Positions 53,682 to 62,526 of a DNA stretch of 64,000 nucleotides are shown one piece after another. The stretch comes from Candidatus Bathyarchaeota archaeon. GTDB lineage: Archaea > Thermoproteota > Bathyarchaeia > Bathyarchaeales > Bathycorpusculaceae. A program made the translations under genes and the position numbers. A model generated the notes under the pieces. It was not told the origin of the DNA. It did not search any database and saw only the letters and a program-made list of their open reading frames with translations. Location: positions 99,446 to 163,445 of the forward strand of contig JAOZHU010000035.1 of NCBI GenBank assembly GCA_026014705.1, given 5' to 3'. Position 1 is the stretch's first letter. Each line of letters begins with the position of its first letter.

Positions 53682-54188
53682 ATGATTTTACTGCAAGGAA
53701 AAACGTTAAAGGAACAGAATATCTTGACAACTCCACATGATGTCCCAGCAGCAAAATTCATAGGGAAACTAGCTAAATATCTGAAAGAGAACGTTGACGA
53801 AGTGCAACCTCCCGCGTGGGCCGCCGTTGCCAAAACCGGTTCGCATGTAGAAAAGCAGCCTCAAGACGCTAGCTGGTGGTACACTCGCAGCGCTTCAGTG
53901 CTCCGCAAAGTCTATGTTCACGGTCCCATAGGCATAGAAAAACTGCGTGCGGACTACGGCGGAAGGAAGAGTTTCGGTACAAAACCCAATCATGCCTCTA
54001 AGGCAGGTGGCAGTAACATACGTAAGATTCTGCAGCAACTGGAGCAGGCAGGGTTGATTCAAACTGCAGGCACTCAGGGAAGAGCAATGTCTCCGAAAGG
54101 GAGAAAGCTTCTTCAAGAGATAGCGCAGGATTTGCACAAGGAACTGGTGAGAGCTGTTCCTGCGCTCAGGAAGTATCAGGGCGAGTAA
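53682..54188 (+). CDS. rps19e: 30S ribosomal protein S19e
   Basis: PPAWAAVAKTGSHVEKQPQDASWWYTRSASVLRKVYVHGPIGIEKLRADYGGRKSFGTKPNHASKAGGSNIRKILQQLEQAGL. Confidence 0.96.
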   Translation: MILLQGKTLKEQNILTTPHDVPAAKFIGKLAKYLKENVDEVQPPAWAAVAKTGSHVEKQPQDASWWYTRSASVLRKVYVHGPIGIEKLRADYGGRKSFGTKPNHASKAGGSNIRKILQQLEQAGLIQTAGTQGRAMSPKGRKLLQEIAQDLHKELVRAVPALRKYQGE

Positions 54189-54191
54189 GCG

Positions 54192-54521
54192 ATGTCAGAT
54201 GAAGAGCTTGAAGCAATCCGCAGACGAAAACTTTTAGCCATGCAGCAGAAAGCAACTGATGAGCAGCGGCAAGCGCAAGCAGAAGCGCAGATGGAAGCAC
54301 AAAAGCAGGAGTTGCTGAGGCAGATATTGTCTCCTGAAGCTAGGCAAAGGCTTACAAATCTGAAAATGATTAAGCCTGAGTTCACTGAGCAGTTGGAACT
54401 TCAATTAATTCAGTTGGCGCAGATGGGTAAAATCCCAGTTCCGATGTCGGATGCTCAACTGAAGCAAATATTGATTCAGCTTCAATCTCGGAAGCGTGAA
54501 CTAAAAATAAGAAGGATATGA
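54192..54521 (+). CDS. PDCD5-related DNA-binding protein
   Basis: 109-aa ORF; helical N-terminus with [39 protein letters not shown]. Confidence 0.92.
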   Translation: MSDEELEAIRRRKLLAMQQKATDEQRQAQAEAQMEAQKQELLRQILSPEARQRLTNLKMIKPEFTEQLELQLIQLAQMGKIPVPMSDAQLKQILIQLQSRKRELKIRRI

Positions 54522-54523
54522 AC

Positions 54524-54682
54524 ATGGCACGAGTTAAACCTCCAGCTAAAAAGCACAGGTTAGCTAAGGCTACTAAGCAGAAAGAGGCAGTTCCCACGTG
54601 GGTGATAGCACGAACTTCAGGGAAAGTCAGGACGAACCCTAAACACCGAAGGCAGTGGAGAACACGGAAACTGAAAGCGTAG
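54524..54682 (+). CDS. rpl39e: 50S ribosomal protein L39e (not in ORF track)
   Basis: [52 protein letters not shown], 52 aa. Confidence 0.95.
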   Translation: MARVKPPAKKHRLAKATKQKEAVPTWVIARTSGKVRTNPKHRRQWRTRKLKA

Positions 54683-54695
54683 GAGTATTGAAACT

Positions 54696-55187
54696 ATGAG
54701 CAAAAAAGAAAAAGACGAACCGCAAGAAACACAGCAAAACGAAGCAGTGAGCACTGCAGAAGAGGAAGAAACTGATGCAGAACTTGAGGAAATACTAGCT
54801 GAAGAAACCGCTGAGGAAAGACCTGAAGAGAAAACTGCATCAGGTGAAGAAAAAGAGGAGAAACCTCCTTCCAAGAAAAAAGGCGAAGAGGAAGAAGACA
54901 TTGTTGAAGAAAGAACCTACACGATTCCATTGGGTAAGGCGCTGATTAGACCACCGAAGAAACGAGCGCCGAGAGCCATGCACATGATTCGCGAGTTCAT
55001 AACTAAGCACATGAAACTCAATATGCCTGCTGAGGAAGAGGAAGAAAAAGAACTGCCTAAACTTGTAATCAGCAAAGAAGTAAACGAGAAAGTCTGGAGC
55101 GAAGGGATAGAGAAGCCGCCGAGGAAAATCCGTGTGCGCGCAGCTAAAGACAAAGATGGCAACGTCACGGTTTACTTGGCCGAGTAG
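54696..55187 (+). CDS. rpl31e: 50S ribosomal protein L31e with long acidic N-terminal extension
   Basis: C-terminal YTIPLGKALIRPPKKRAPRAMHMIREFITKHMKL...LVISKEVNEKVWSEGIEKPPRKIRVRAAKDKDGNVTVYLAE; N-terminal ~70 residues E/K-rich. Confidence 0.92.
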   Translation: MSKKEKDEPQETQQNEAVSTAEEEETDAELEEILAEETAEERPEEKTASGEEKEEKPPSKKKGEEEEDIVEERTYTIPLGKALIRPPKKRAPRAMHMIREFITKHMKLNMPAEEEEEKELPKLVISKEVNEKVWSEGIEKPPRKIRVRAAKDKDGNVTVYLAE

Positions 55188-55241
55188 AAATGACCTAACA
55201 CTAATTTTTTGCTATATTGTTTTCTCATTAAACTGCTGTAG

Positions 55242-55586
55242 TTATGTTGATAGTTGTTCTTGCGTTGGACTTGATGGTGTCCAGTTGCAAAGGTTTTGTG
55301 CGGCACATCGGTTGGAAGCTTGAGGTTTGCGAACTTTCTGCGTTATTAACCGTTTTTGCTGGAACTCGTAGCCGCATTCGCATTTGAATCCCACAACCTC
55401 GTTGTTCTTTGTTAGCAGGCTGTGAAGGCGTGTTGCTTTACAGTTTGTTAATTGCTTGTGCATTCGCCATGTCAACGCTAGGTCATCTAAGGTTAACGGT
55501 TGGAGCGTTTTTGCTTTGAAGAGGTACCAGAGGCAGTAAGCTGCGAAAGCTAGCCAAATTCCCAGCGCTAGGAGTTCTAGCATCAT
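55242..55586 (-). CDS. single-TM protein with C-terminal Cys-rich (zinc-binding?) domain
   Basis: 114-aa ORF; LLALGIWLAFAAYCLWYLF TM; CKATRLHSLLTKNNEVVGFKCECGYEFQQK. Confidence 0.6.
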   Translation of the reverse strand: MMLELLALGIWLAFAAYCLWYLFKAKTLQPLTLDDLALTWRMHKQLTNCKATRLHSLLTKNNEVVGFKCECGYEFQQKRLITQKVRKPQASNRCAAQNLCNWTPSSPTQEQLST

Positions 55587-55837
55587 TTTTGTTCAGCCTT
55601 TTTCAGTTGGAAAGTTTATTGTGGATTCTTTGGCTTAGGGTATTTAGCTTCTGTGAAGAGGCGATAGCTACTGGTAATCAGGCATATTCCGAATCAGAGC
55701 TAGATGATGCGGTGAGGACTGCGTGATTTTTTCCAGTAGTTCTTTGCGGCGGAACCTCAATCTGCACCACAAAATAAAAAAGGAAGCGTGGGCACATTTT
55801 GCCGTTAATAGCCCGTTTAGTTAAAGGAGAATAGTTC

Positions 55838-56518
55838 GTGGCAGTTTACTTATCTAGCATCGTTGGTAGCGCAAGCATAGGTGTGTACTCGCTTGTTACT
55901 GAAAAAATAGTTTTGGTTCCAGCAATGTTTCCCTTGGAGAAGGCTGAGCGTATGGCTGAGTGGCTTAAAGTGAAGCTTGTACATACTTCCATTGGCGGTT
56001 CCGTGTTGGCTGGCGCGTTAGCTTCTGCGAATTCGCATGGAATCTTGCTTCCTCACTTTATCCGCGGGGAAGAGTTCACGTGTGTCCGTTCATTGTTTGA
56101 AGGCAACATCGCAGTGATGGAAACTAAGAAGACGGCTTACGGGAATTTGGTTTTGGCAAATGATTATGGTGCGCTTGTTGATCCGCGTCTCAAGGAAACG
56201 CAGATACGGCAGATTGCCGACACGTTGGGTGTGGAGGCTGTTCCTGGTGAAATTGCGGGGTTGCCGTATGTTGGCGCTTTGGCGGTGGCTACGAACAAAG
56301 GGGTTTTGGCTCATCCTTTGTTGAAGGATGAGGAGCGTAAGGTTTTGGAAAGTGTGTTTAAGGTGCCTGTGGATGTGGGTACCGTGAACTGCGGTTTGCC
56401 TTATGTTGGCACGGGTTTAATTGCGAATTCGCATGCGGCTGTTGCTGGTTCTTTGACAACTGGACCCGAGATGTTTATAATTGGGAATGCATTGGATGTT
56501 GTGCAGGAAGCTGAATGA
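55838..56518 (+). CDS. eif6: translation initiation factor aIF6
   Basis: 226-aa ORF; five pseudo-repeats: GSVLAGALASANSHGILLPHF, NDYGALVDPRL, ATNKGVLAHPLL, NSHAAVAGSLTTGPE. Confidence 0.96.
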   Translation: MAVYLSSIVGSASIGVYSLVTEKIVLVPAMFPLEKAERMAEWLKVKLVHTSIGGSVLAGALASANSHGILLPHFIRGEEFTCVRSLFEGNIAVMETKKTAYGNLVLANDYGALVDPRLKETQIRQIADTLGVEAVPGEIAGLPYVGALAVATNKGVLAHPLLKDEERKVLESVFKVPVDVGTVNCGLPYVGTGLIANSHAAVAGSLTTGPEMFIIGNALDVVQEAE

Positions 56519-56519
56519 G

Positions 56520-56747
56520 ATGAAGGTTTTCAGGGTAACAGGCGAAATTCAGAAGCCGAAGTTGAATACGCCGTTTCAGAAGGAAGTGTTAGCGGATAAG
56601 TCTGAGCATGCCGTGGAGAAGGTGTATTCTGAAATTGGCAGTAAACACCGTGTGAAACGGTTTTATATGAAGATTTTGAAGGTTGAAGAGATTCCCGCTG
56701 AGGAAATTGAGAATCCTGTTCTGAAGAAGATTGTTACTGGGGAATAA
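56520..56747 (+). CDS. rpl18ae: 50S ribosomal protein L18Ae (LX)
   Basis: MKVFRVTGEIQKPKLNTPFQKEVLADKSEHAVEKVYSEIGSKHRVKRFYMKILKVEEI. Confidence 0.93.
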   Translation: MKVFRVTGEIQKPKLNTPFQKEVLADKSEHAVEKVYSEIGSKHRVKRFYMKILKVEEIPAEEIENPVLKKIVTGE

Positions 56748-56750
56748 GCG

Positions 56751-57203
56751 TTGGCTAGCCGAAGCAGGGAAGAAGAGGAACTTCGAAGGCTTAGCGTTCA
56801 GCTGCGTCTTATGGAGCAGACGGCTGAAACTTTGCAGTCACGTATCGGCATGTTGAATGCGGCGATAACGGATTTGACTTATGCGAATATGACGCTTGAT
56901 GGCGTGGAGAAAGAGAAGGAAAACTCGGAGTTGCTGGTGCCCATTGGTGGAAGTTCCTACGTGCGAGTGAAACTTGCTGAGCCTGACAAAGTGGTTGTAG
57001 GCTTAGGTGCAGGTGTTTCCGTTGAGAAACCGCTATCAGAGGCTAAAGCGTTGCTCAAGGAACGCTTAGACGAACTGACGAAAAGCATGCAGGCAGCGCA
57101 GCAGCAGTTCACGCAGGTTGCTGAGCGGATAAACGCGGATAGGAATAGGCTGGAGAGTTTGCTTGCTGCTGTGAGGCAGGGGAAAACTTCGGGCGATGTT
57201 TGA
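56751..57203 (+). CDS. pfdA: prefoldin subunit alpha
   Basis: 150-aa coiled-coil ORF; LLVPIGGSSYVRVKLAEPDKVVVGLGAGVSVEKPLSEAKALLKERLDEL. Confidence 0.93.
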   Translation: MASRSREEEELRRLSVQLRLMEQTAETLQSRIGMLNAAITDLTYANMTLDGVEKEKENSELLVPIGGSSYVRVKLAEPDKVVVGLGAGVSVEKPLSEAKALLKERLDELTKSMQAAQQQFTQVAERINADRNRLESLLAAVRQGKTSGDV

Positions 57204-58101
57204 GAAACTGAAATCAGGTTTCAAAGGGCTAGTCAGCAAGGTTACTACAATTGAACTGAAAGCTGAAAACTTGAAGCCTATCTTATCAGAGTTCAAAATG
57301 AGTTTAGCAGAGAATGATGTTGCTTTCCCTGTGGCAGACCGAATCTGCGACGAACTGGAAAAGCGCTTGGTAGGCGTGCAAGTTAAGCGTTTAGAGGACC
57401 GCAAGAAAATCGTGTATGATAACTTGCGGCAAGTGCTTTTGGAAGTTATGCTTACAAGCAACAGCATTGACTTGCTGAAAAGGGTTGAAGAGAAACGCAA
57501 GAGGAACGAGCCGTTCACTTTGCTTTTTGTGGGCATAAATGGCACAGGCAAGACCACAACCATAGCGAAGGTTGCTCGGTTTCTGCGTGAGAAGGGTTAT
57601 TCTGTTGTGTTGGCGGGAAGTGACACTTATCGTGCGGGTTCCATTGAGCAGTTGGAGGAGCATGCGAAGCGGTTGGGTATGCGGATTATCAAGCATAAGT
57701 ATGGTGCTGATCCTGCAGCGGTGGCTTATGACGCGATTAGCCATGCGAAGGCGCATGGTGTTAATGTGGTTTTGATTGATACAGCAGGCAGAATGCAGAC
57801 GAACCAGAATTTGATGAATGAGCTTGCGAAGGTGAAACGGGTTGTGGCGCCTGATTTGACGGTTTTGACTGTGGATTCGCTTATTGGGAACGATGCGGTA
57901 CAGCAGGCTGAGGAGTTTCATTCATGCATTGGTGTGGATGCGACGATTTTGACCAAGGTGGATGCAGACGTGAAGGGTGGCTCTGCTTTGAGCGTTACTT
58001 ATGTGACTCAGAAACCTATTCTGTTTATTGGTGTAGGTCAGGCGTATGAGGATTTGGAGTTGTTTAATCCGGAGAAATTCGTGAACATGATATTGCGGTA
58101 G
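57196..58101 (+). CDS. ftsY: signal recognition particle receptor FtsY
   Basis: 301-aa ORF; GINGTGKTTTIAKVARFLREKGYSVVLAGSDTYRAGSIEQLEEHA, DTAGRMQTNQNLMNEL, TKVDADVKGGSALSV. Confidence 0.96.
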   Translation: MFEKLKSGFKGLVSKVTTIELKAENLKPILSEFKMSLAENDVAFPVADRICDELEKRLVGVQVKRLEDRKKIVYDNLRQVLLEVMLTSNSIDLLKRVEEKRKRNEPFTLLFVGINGTGKTTTIAKVARFLREKGYSVVLAGSDTYRAGSIEQLEEHAKRLGMRIIKHKYGADPAAVAYDAISHAKAHGVNVVLIDTAGRMQTNQNLMNELAKVKRVVAPDLTVLTVDSLIGNDAVQQAEEFHSCIGVDATILTKVDADVKGGSALSVTYVTQKPILFIGVGQAYEDLELFNPEKFVNMILR

Positions 58102-58303
58102 GCGCTTTTTGCTTTTTGTTGTTTGCTTGCAGTGTTTTGTTCGAGATTGCGTGGAAGTGTTCTCTGGAGGGTACGTTGATGTGTGGTTGGAAACGGGTGG
58201 TTGCTGTTTCAAGTGTTGTGCCTGCGATGCTCAGATGGTTTTGTAACAGTGAACCTGTTGATTTTGGCCTGTTTAGCTCAGGGTAGGGGTCTGAACGAAT
58301 GCG

Positions 58304-58342
58304 TGGAAAAATCTATAGCCCCCCTATTTGAACTATAAATAG
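58304..58342. repeat. dispersed intergenic G-run element, copy D (reverse orientation)
   Basis: Reverse complement CTATTTATAGTTCAAATAGGGGGGCTATAGATTTTTCC. Confidence 0.65.
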
Positions 58343-58519
58343 CGGCGCTGTTGTGCTCAGAGCGTTTTATGGTTCCTCATATATACTTGCTTTATATAGT
58401 TCTGCTTTGTCGGTTTGGTTTGAAAAGGGGCACAGCAATTGCAGAGAACAAGCTTTACTGGGACGTTGCCTTTTTAGCCTGTTACTTGTATGGAAACATT
58501 TGCGAGGCAGGGAGTGAAA

Positions 58520-59590
58520 TTAGGTTTTCTCCGTTTTTGTGGTGTTTGATGAGGTGACTATTGGCTTTAGTTCTATCCATTGTTGTGCTATGAAGCCTAT
58601 GAAGAATCTGAGCCATAGCGTTATGATTCTGGAGAGTATGGTTGCGGTGGCGCTTATGTCGGCTGGTGCGCCCAGTCCAACGTAGAGTGTGGTCATTGTT
58701 ATTTCTGGAAGCCCAACTTCGAATGGGACGCCTATGGGTACGGATTTGACGGCTACAATTATCGAGGAGGTTATGAGAATCACGCTCCATGAAACTGGAA
58801 ATCCAAGGGACAAGAACACCAGATACGGGATGCTCAGGCTGCAGGTCCAGTTCACCGCGAGCAGCACCAGTGAAGCGGCGACTGCTCGGGGTTTGCGCCT
58901 GTATTCCTGCATTGAGTCATGGAACATTTTCGCCGAGTTGAATGCTTCTTCTTTAAGTTTGTTGAAAAGTTTCCATTTGCCTCGGGTGATGAAGTCGCCG
59001 ATGCGTATCAGCGCATTTATTACTTTTAGGCTTAGGTTTTCTTTAAACGAGAAAACTATGAACAGGAGCAGAATGGCGGCGATGGCGACGGTGAAGAACA
59101 GGATGATGTTGAATATCACCGGGTTTATTTGCGCTTCGCCGAGTAACAAGCCTATGCCAATCATGAGCGCAGCAACGTTTATTCCCATGCCTAACAGCCT
59201 ATGCAGAACGAGTGAAGCTAAGACTTTGCCGCTTGTGCCGCCTTGTTCTCGCGTGACCAAGTATACTCTGCAGAGTTCGCCGCTGACGGATTCGGCTGGA
59301 ACAATTATGTCCATGAAGAGTCCATACCACGTGAACAAGTATGATTTTATGACGGAGATTTTCACTTGGAGTGCGTTGAGCAGCGTGCGCCATGAAACGG
59401 CGTGAAAGAACACTTCTGCTAAACTGATGAGTATGGCTGAGGAGTAAAGCAGAGGGTCTGCTCGCTGCGCCGTCGCGATTACGCCTTGAATATCCACATT
59501 GAAGAGGTAAATATACAAGAAGAACGCAACTAAACCTATAATCGGCAACAGTACTGTTTTACGTGTTACCTTCGGCTTAGCTGTCGCCAT
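58520..59590 (-). CDS. lysylphosphatidylglycerol synthase TM-domain / flippase-like membrane protein
   Basis: 356-aa multi-TM ORF; IVPAESVSGELCRVYLVTREQG, SVPIGVPFEVGLPEITMTTLYVGLGAP. Confidence 0.85.
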   Translation of the reverse strand: MATAKPKVTRKTVLLPIIGLVAFFLYIYLFNVDIQGVIATAQRADPLLYSSAILISLAEVFFHAVSWRTLLNALQVKISVIKSYLFTWYGLFMDIIVPAESVSGELCRVYLVTREQGGTSGKVLASLVLHRLLGMGINVAALMIGIGLLLGEAQINPVIFNIILFFTVAIAAILLLFIVFSFKENLSLKVINALIRIGDFITRGKWKLFNKLKEEAFNSAKMFHDSMQEYRRKPRAVAASLVLLAVNWTCSLSIPYLVFLSLGFPVSWSVILITSSIIVAVKSVPIGVPFEVGLPEITMTTLYVGLGAPADISATATILSRIITLWLRFFIGFIAQQWIELKPIVTSSNTTKTEKT

Positions 59591-59993
59591 GCGGTTTATT
59601 CACCTTATGCTGAACGCGCAGAGAAATGTTGCCCTGCGGTTAAATATGCTTTGCCCATTTCCCACGTTTCCCCCACAGCGGAGAATCCCCACTTTTTGGC
59701 GTGTTATTGATGAGACTCCTTCCTTTTCCAGTTGTAGTTAACTAGACAATGCTCTAAAAACTATCATGAGAGGCACCTTTGCCTCCAGCACAAATAGGTT
59801 TTGGGCACCACTTTGCGGTAAGCTGGGACAAAATGAAAGCGGCACCTTGCACGGCTCTTTGGAATGTGCGAAGAATATCAGCATCATCATTGAGAAGGTT
59901 AATGTAGACAGTTGAGCATTAGAAAAGCGCAGTTGTGTTGTACATAGTTTTTTATCCCAAGAAGGACAAAGAATCAGCCAATGGTGTGTTTTA

Positions 59994-60488
59994 ATGTCCG
60001 ACCCTGAAGCTGAGGGTTACAGTGAAGAGAAAATCGCGATTCCTCTAAAAGCTGAAGATGTAATGGCTACGGAGGTTCTGACCTTGGACGAGAACACGTC
60101 TGTTAAGGAAGCGGCGGAAATAATGGCTAAAGAGGGTTTCAGCTATGGAATTGTCACGGCAGATGGAAAAGCTGTGGGCATAATGACTGAACGAGACATC
60201 CTGAAACGCATAGTTGCAGAAGACAGAGACCCCAGAAAAACCAAAGTGAAACACATAATGTCCAGCCCCCTCGTAGTAATTGAGCGTGGCACTGACTTGG
60301 AAAAAGCATCCCGCCTAATGTTTGAGAAAGAAATCAAGAATTTACCCGTTGTGGACAACAACCGATTAGTCGGCTTGGTTAACCTGACAGACATTTGCCG
60401 TGTTCAACCAGAGATATTCAAAGCTCTAAAGCAGACGATGGAGACACCGAAGAACATCAAGAAAATCTTAGACCGCTACATTGTATAG
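59994..60488 (+). CDS. CBS-domain pair protein
   Basis: 164-aa ORF; VMATEVLTLDENTSVKEAAEIMAKEGFSYGIV...GIMTERDILKRIV, HIMSSPLVVIERGTDLEKASRLMFEKEIKNLPVVD. Confidence 0.95.
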   Translation: MSDPEAEGYSEEKIAIPLKAEDVMATEVLTLDENTSVKEAAEIMAKEGFSYGIVTADGKAVGIMTERDILKRIVAEDRDPRKTKVKHIMSSPLVVIERGTDLEKASRLMFEKEIKNLPVVDNNRLVGLVNLTDICRVQPEIFKALKQTMETPKNIKKILDRYIV

Positions 60489-60645
60489 CACAAAAACTCG
60501 CCATCAAACGATACACTACATAAAAACAGAATTTGAGCAGCCTCACTGGACTCTGCCTCAACTACCCATTCTTAGTATAAAGAGACTCCAAACTCTAAGT
60601 TTTGCACGGAAGTAGGGTCACCACTAAATCTTCATCATGATGCCT

Positions 60646-60677
60646 CCTTAAGAAAACCAAAAAATTTATTCTTAAGG
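60646..60677. repeat. perfect 9-bp inverted repeat
   Basis: CCTTAAGAA (60646-60654) / TTCTTAAGG (60669-60677), AT-rich 14-nt loop. Confidence 0.6.
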
Positions 60678-60757
60678 AACAAAAGGAGAAAACAGTATAG
60701 ATGCGTAAATATTTTGGCGCCGCCGAAAGGAAACGCTACTCCAGAGGGACATTTGTA

Positions 60758-60791
60758 CTGAAAATATCCCCCCTTTCTTTAGTCTAAATAG
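60758..60791. repeat. possible divergent copy E of the intergenic G-run element (reverse orientation)
   Basis: Reverse complement CTATTTAGACTAAAGAAAGGGGGGATATTTTCAG. Confidence 0.35.
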
Positions 60792-60953
60792 ATTTAGGGT
60801 CATTATTTTGGGTCTGCTGGGATTTGCTACTGAGTCCCAGTGGCGAGGGCTCCCGCCGCCCTTTTTTTGTTTCGATGGAAATTGACGCGAAGCCTTCGCC
60901 TATCAAGTTATGCAGAGATTTATAGCTATCACAACTGATTATTATCGAGCAAG

Positions 60954-61844
60954 TTGGAGAAAGCAAACCGAGTAATCTATGAGCATACGCGAGTAGAAAA
61001 GATGCTTCACCCAGTGATCGTGTGGTTTCTCCCTTTCAGGTGGGGAACCAACACTTACAGAGGCTGCGAATACAACTGCGTCTACTGCAACGCAAGGTAC
61101 ACACACGAATACCTGGGCTTGGGCACCAAAGAATTCTCACACAAAATAATTGTGAAAGACAACGCGGCTGAAGCTTTGGACAAGGAGTGTTCAAGGCCAA
61201 ACTGGAACAAACTGAAAACCGTCAACTTGTCCACGGTTACTGACCCCTACCAACCGGCTGAAAGCGAATTCAAAATTACCCGAAGCGTTTTGGAAGTGTT
61301 TTTGAAACATCATAATGCCTTGCTTCTCACAACGAAATCTGACCTTGTTCTAAGAGACTTAGATTTGGTTACTGAGATAGGGAAAACGGGCTTTCTTAAT
61401 GTAGTGATTACCCTGCCCACTGTTGATGAGGGCTTGAGACATAAAATCGAGCCAAATGCACCCAGCGTAGAAAGAAGGTTAAAAACAATTCAGCAGCTGC
61501 ACCAGGCAGGCATCAAAACAGGCGTAACCGCGATCCCACTTCTGCCACTCATATCGGACGACGCCGCAAGCGTTGAGAGCCTAGTTAAGGCGGTTTCTGA
61601 GGCAGGAGCTGACTACATGATTGTGGACTTGCTGAATTTCCGCGGGGAAACAAGAAACCGATTCATGGGATTTATAAACGCTAATTATCCAGAGCTGAGA
61701 ACCGAATATGAGCGGCTTTATAAAGCAGACTACTGCGATAAGGACTATTCAAAACAGGTGAGAAAGCAAGTTAATGCCCTCATTAAGAAAGCTAAATTGG
61801 ACAATTACGAGCTCATGTTCTCCTACAGAAAAAGCGTGCGCTAA
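60954..61844 (+). CDS. radical SAM protein, spore-photoproduct-lyase-like subfamily
   Basis: 296-aa ORF; NTYRGCEYNCVYCNARYTHEYLG (CxxxCxxC), TVTDPYQPAESEFKITRSVLEV. Confidence 0.9.
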   Translation: MEKANRVIYEHTRVEKMLHPVIVWFLPFRWGTNTYRGCEYNCVYCNARYTHEYLGLGTKEFSHKIIVKDNAAEALDKECSRPNWNKLKTVNLSTVTDPYQPAESEFKITRSVLEVFLKHHNALLLTTKSDLVLRDLDLVTEIGKTGFLNVVITLPTVDEGLRHKIEPNAPSVERRLKTIQQLHQAGIKTGVTAIPLLPLISDDAASVESLVKAVSEAGADYMIVDLLNFRGETRNRFMGFINANYPELRTEYERLYKADYCDKDYSKQVRKQVNALIKKAKLDNYELMFSYRKSVR

Positions 61845-61870
61845 GGGCTGATTAGGTTCACCGTGTGCTG

Positions 61871-62434
61871 CTAAATATTTTGGAGTAAGAGGCTTAATCC
61901 CAATAGAAAAAGCAGTGCCGCTCCGAAGATTTGCCCTTTGTAAACTCCGATTTTCTCTCCAATTTTGAATCCGGCGAATCCGCCTGCGTACGCTGAAAAG
62001 TAAGTGAAGACCCAGAGGACAATCATCAGAATCCAGATGCTTTCTTCCAATAGCCCCAGCGTTATTCCCACTGATAAAACGTCGAAGCTGGTTGCGATTA
62101 CTAAGAATAGAATGATCTTTAAACCGAGGTGGCGGTAGGGCATAACTGAATTTTTGCGTTTCTTTAAGGCGTCAATTACCAAATAGATGCTTAAGAGAGT
62201 AAGAAGCGCAAATCCTGCCCAAGGGCCGATGCCCACTATGAATTGGGCAATGAAGCTGCCCAGCCACCAGCCTACCGCTATAAAAAAGACCTGTCCGATT
62301 GCGCAAGTAAGCCCAACAATATTCATGTTTTTTAGGAACGTGGCTTTGGTTTCGACTAAGCCAAAAGACACTGCAATCGTAAAAGAATCTATGATAAGCG
62401 CTAAGCTCAACAAGAGGGTTTCTACGAACTGCAT
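61871..62434 (-). CDS. MntP-like (DUF204) putative Mn2+ efflux membrane protein
   Basis: 187-aa ORF; LALIIDSFTIAVSFGL and IATSFDVLSVGITLGL duplicated Asp-containing motifs. Confidence 0.85.
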   Translation of the reverse strand: MQFVETLLLSLALIIDSFTIAVSFGLVETKATFLKNMNIVGLTCAIGQVFFIAVGWWLGSFIAQFIVGIGPWAGFALLTLLSIYLVIDALKKRKNSVMPYRHLGLKIILFLVIATSFDVLSVGITLGLLEESIWILMIVLWVFTYFSAYAGGFAGFKIGEKIGVYKGQIFGAALLFLLGLSLLLQNI

Positions 62435-62526
62435 AACTACCCAAACATCTCAAACCCTAATAATGCTTCGCGTACAAATTGCGAATATCTTCTAAGCGAA
62501 TGCGCACTCGAGAAGCTCAAAGGATG

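Noticed and set aside
59700-59760. TGATGAG motif as a box C candidate in the gap between the flippase-like and CBS genes
   Set aside because: No D box or guide-sized spacing could be read; likely chance.
60784-60966. 60-aa minus-strand ORF upstream of the radical SAM gene
   Set aside because: Low-complexity translation across a hairpin-rich intergenic region; overlaps the radical SAM start.
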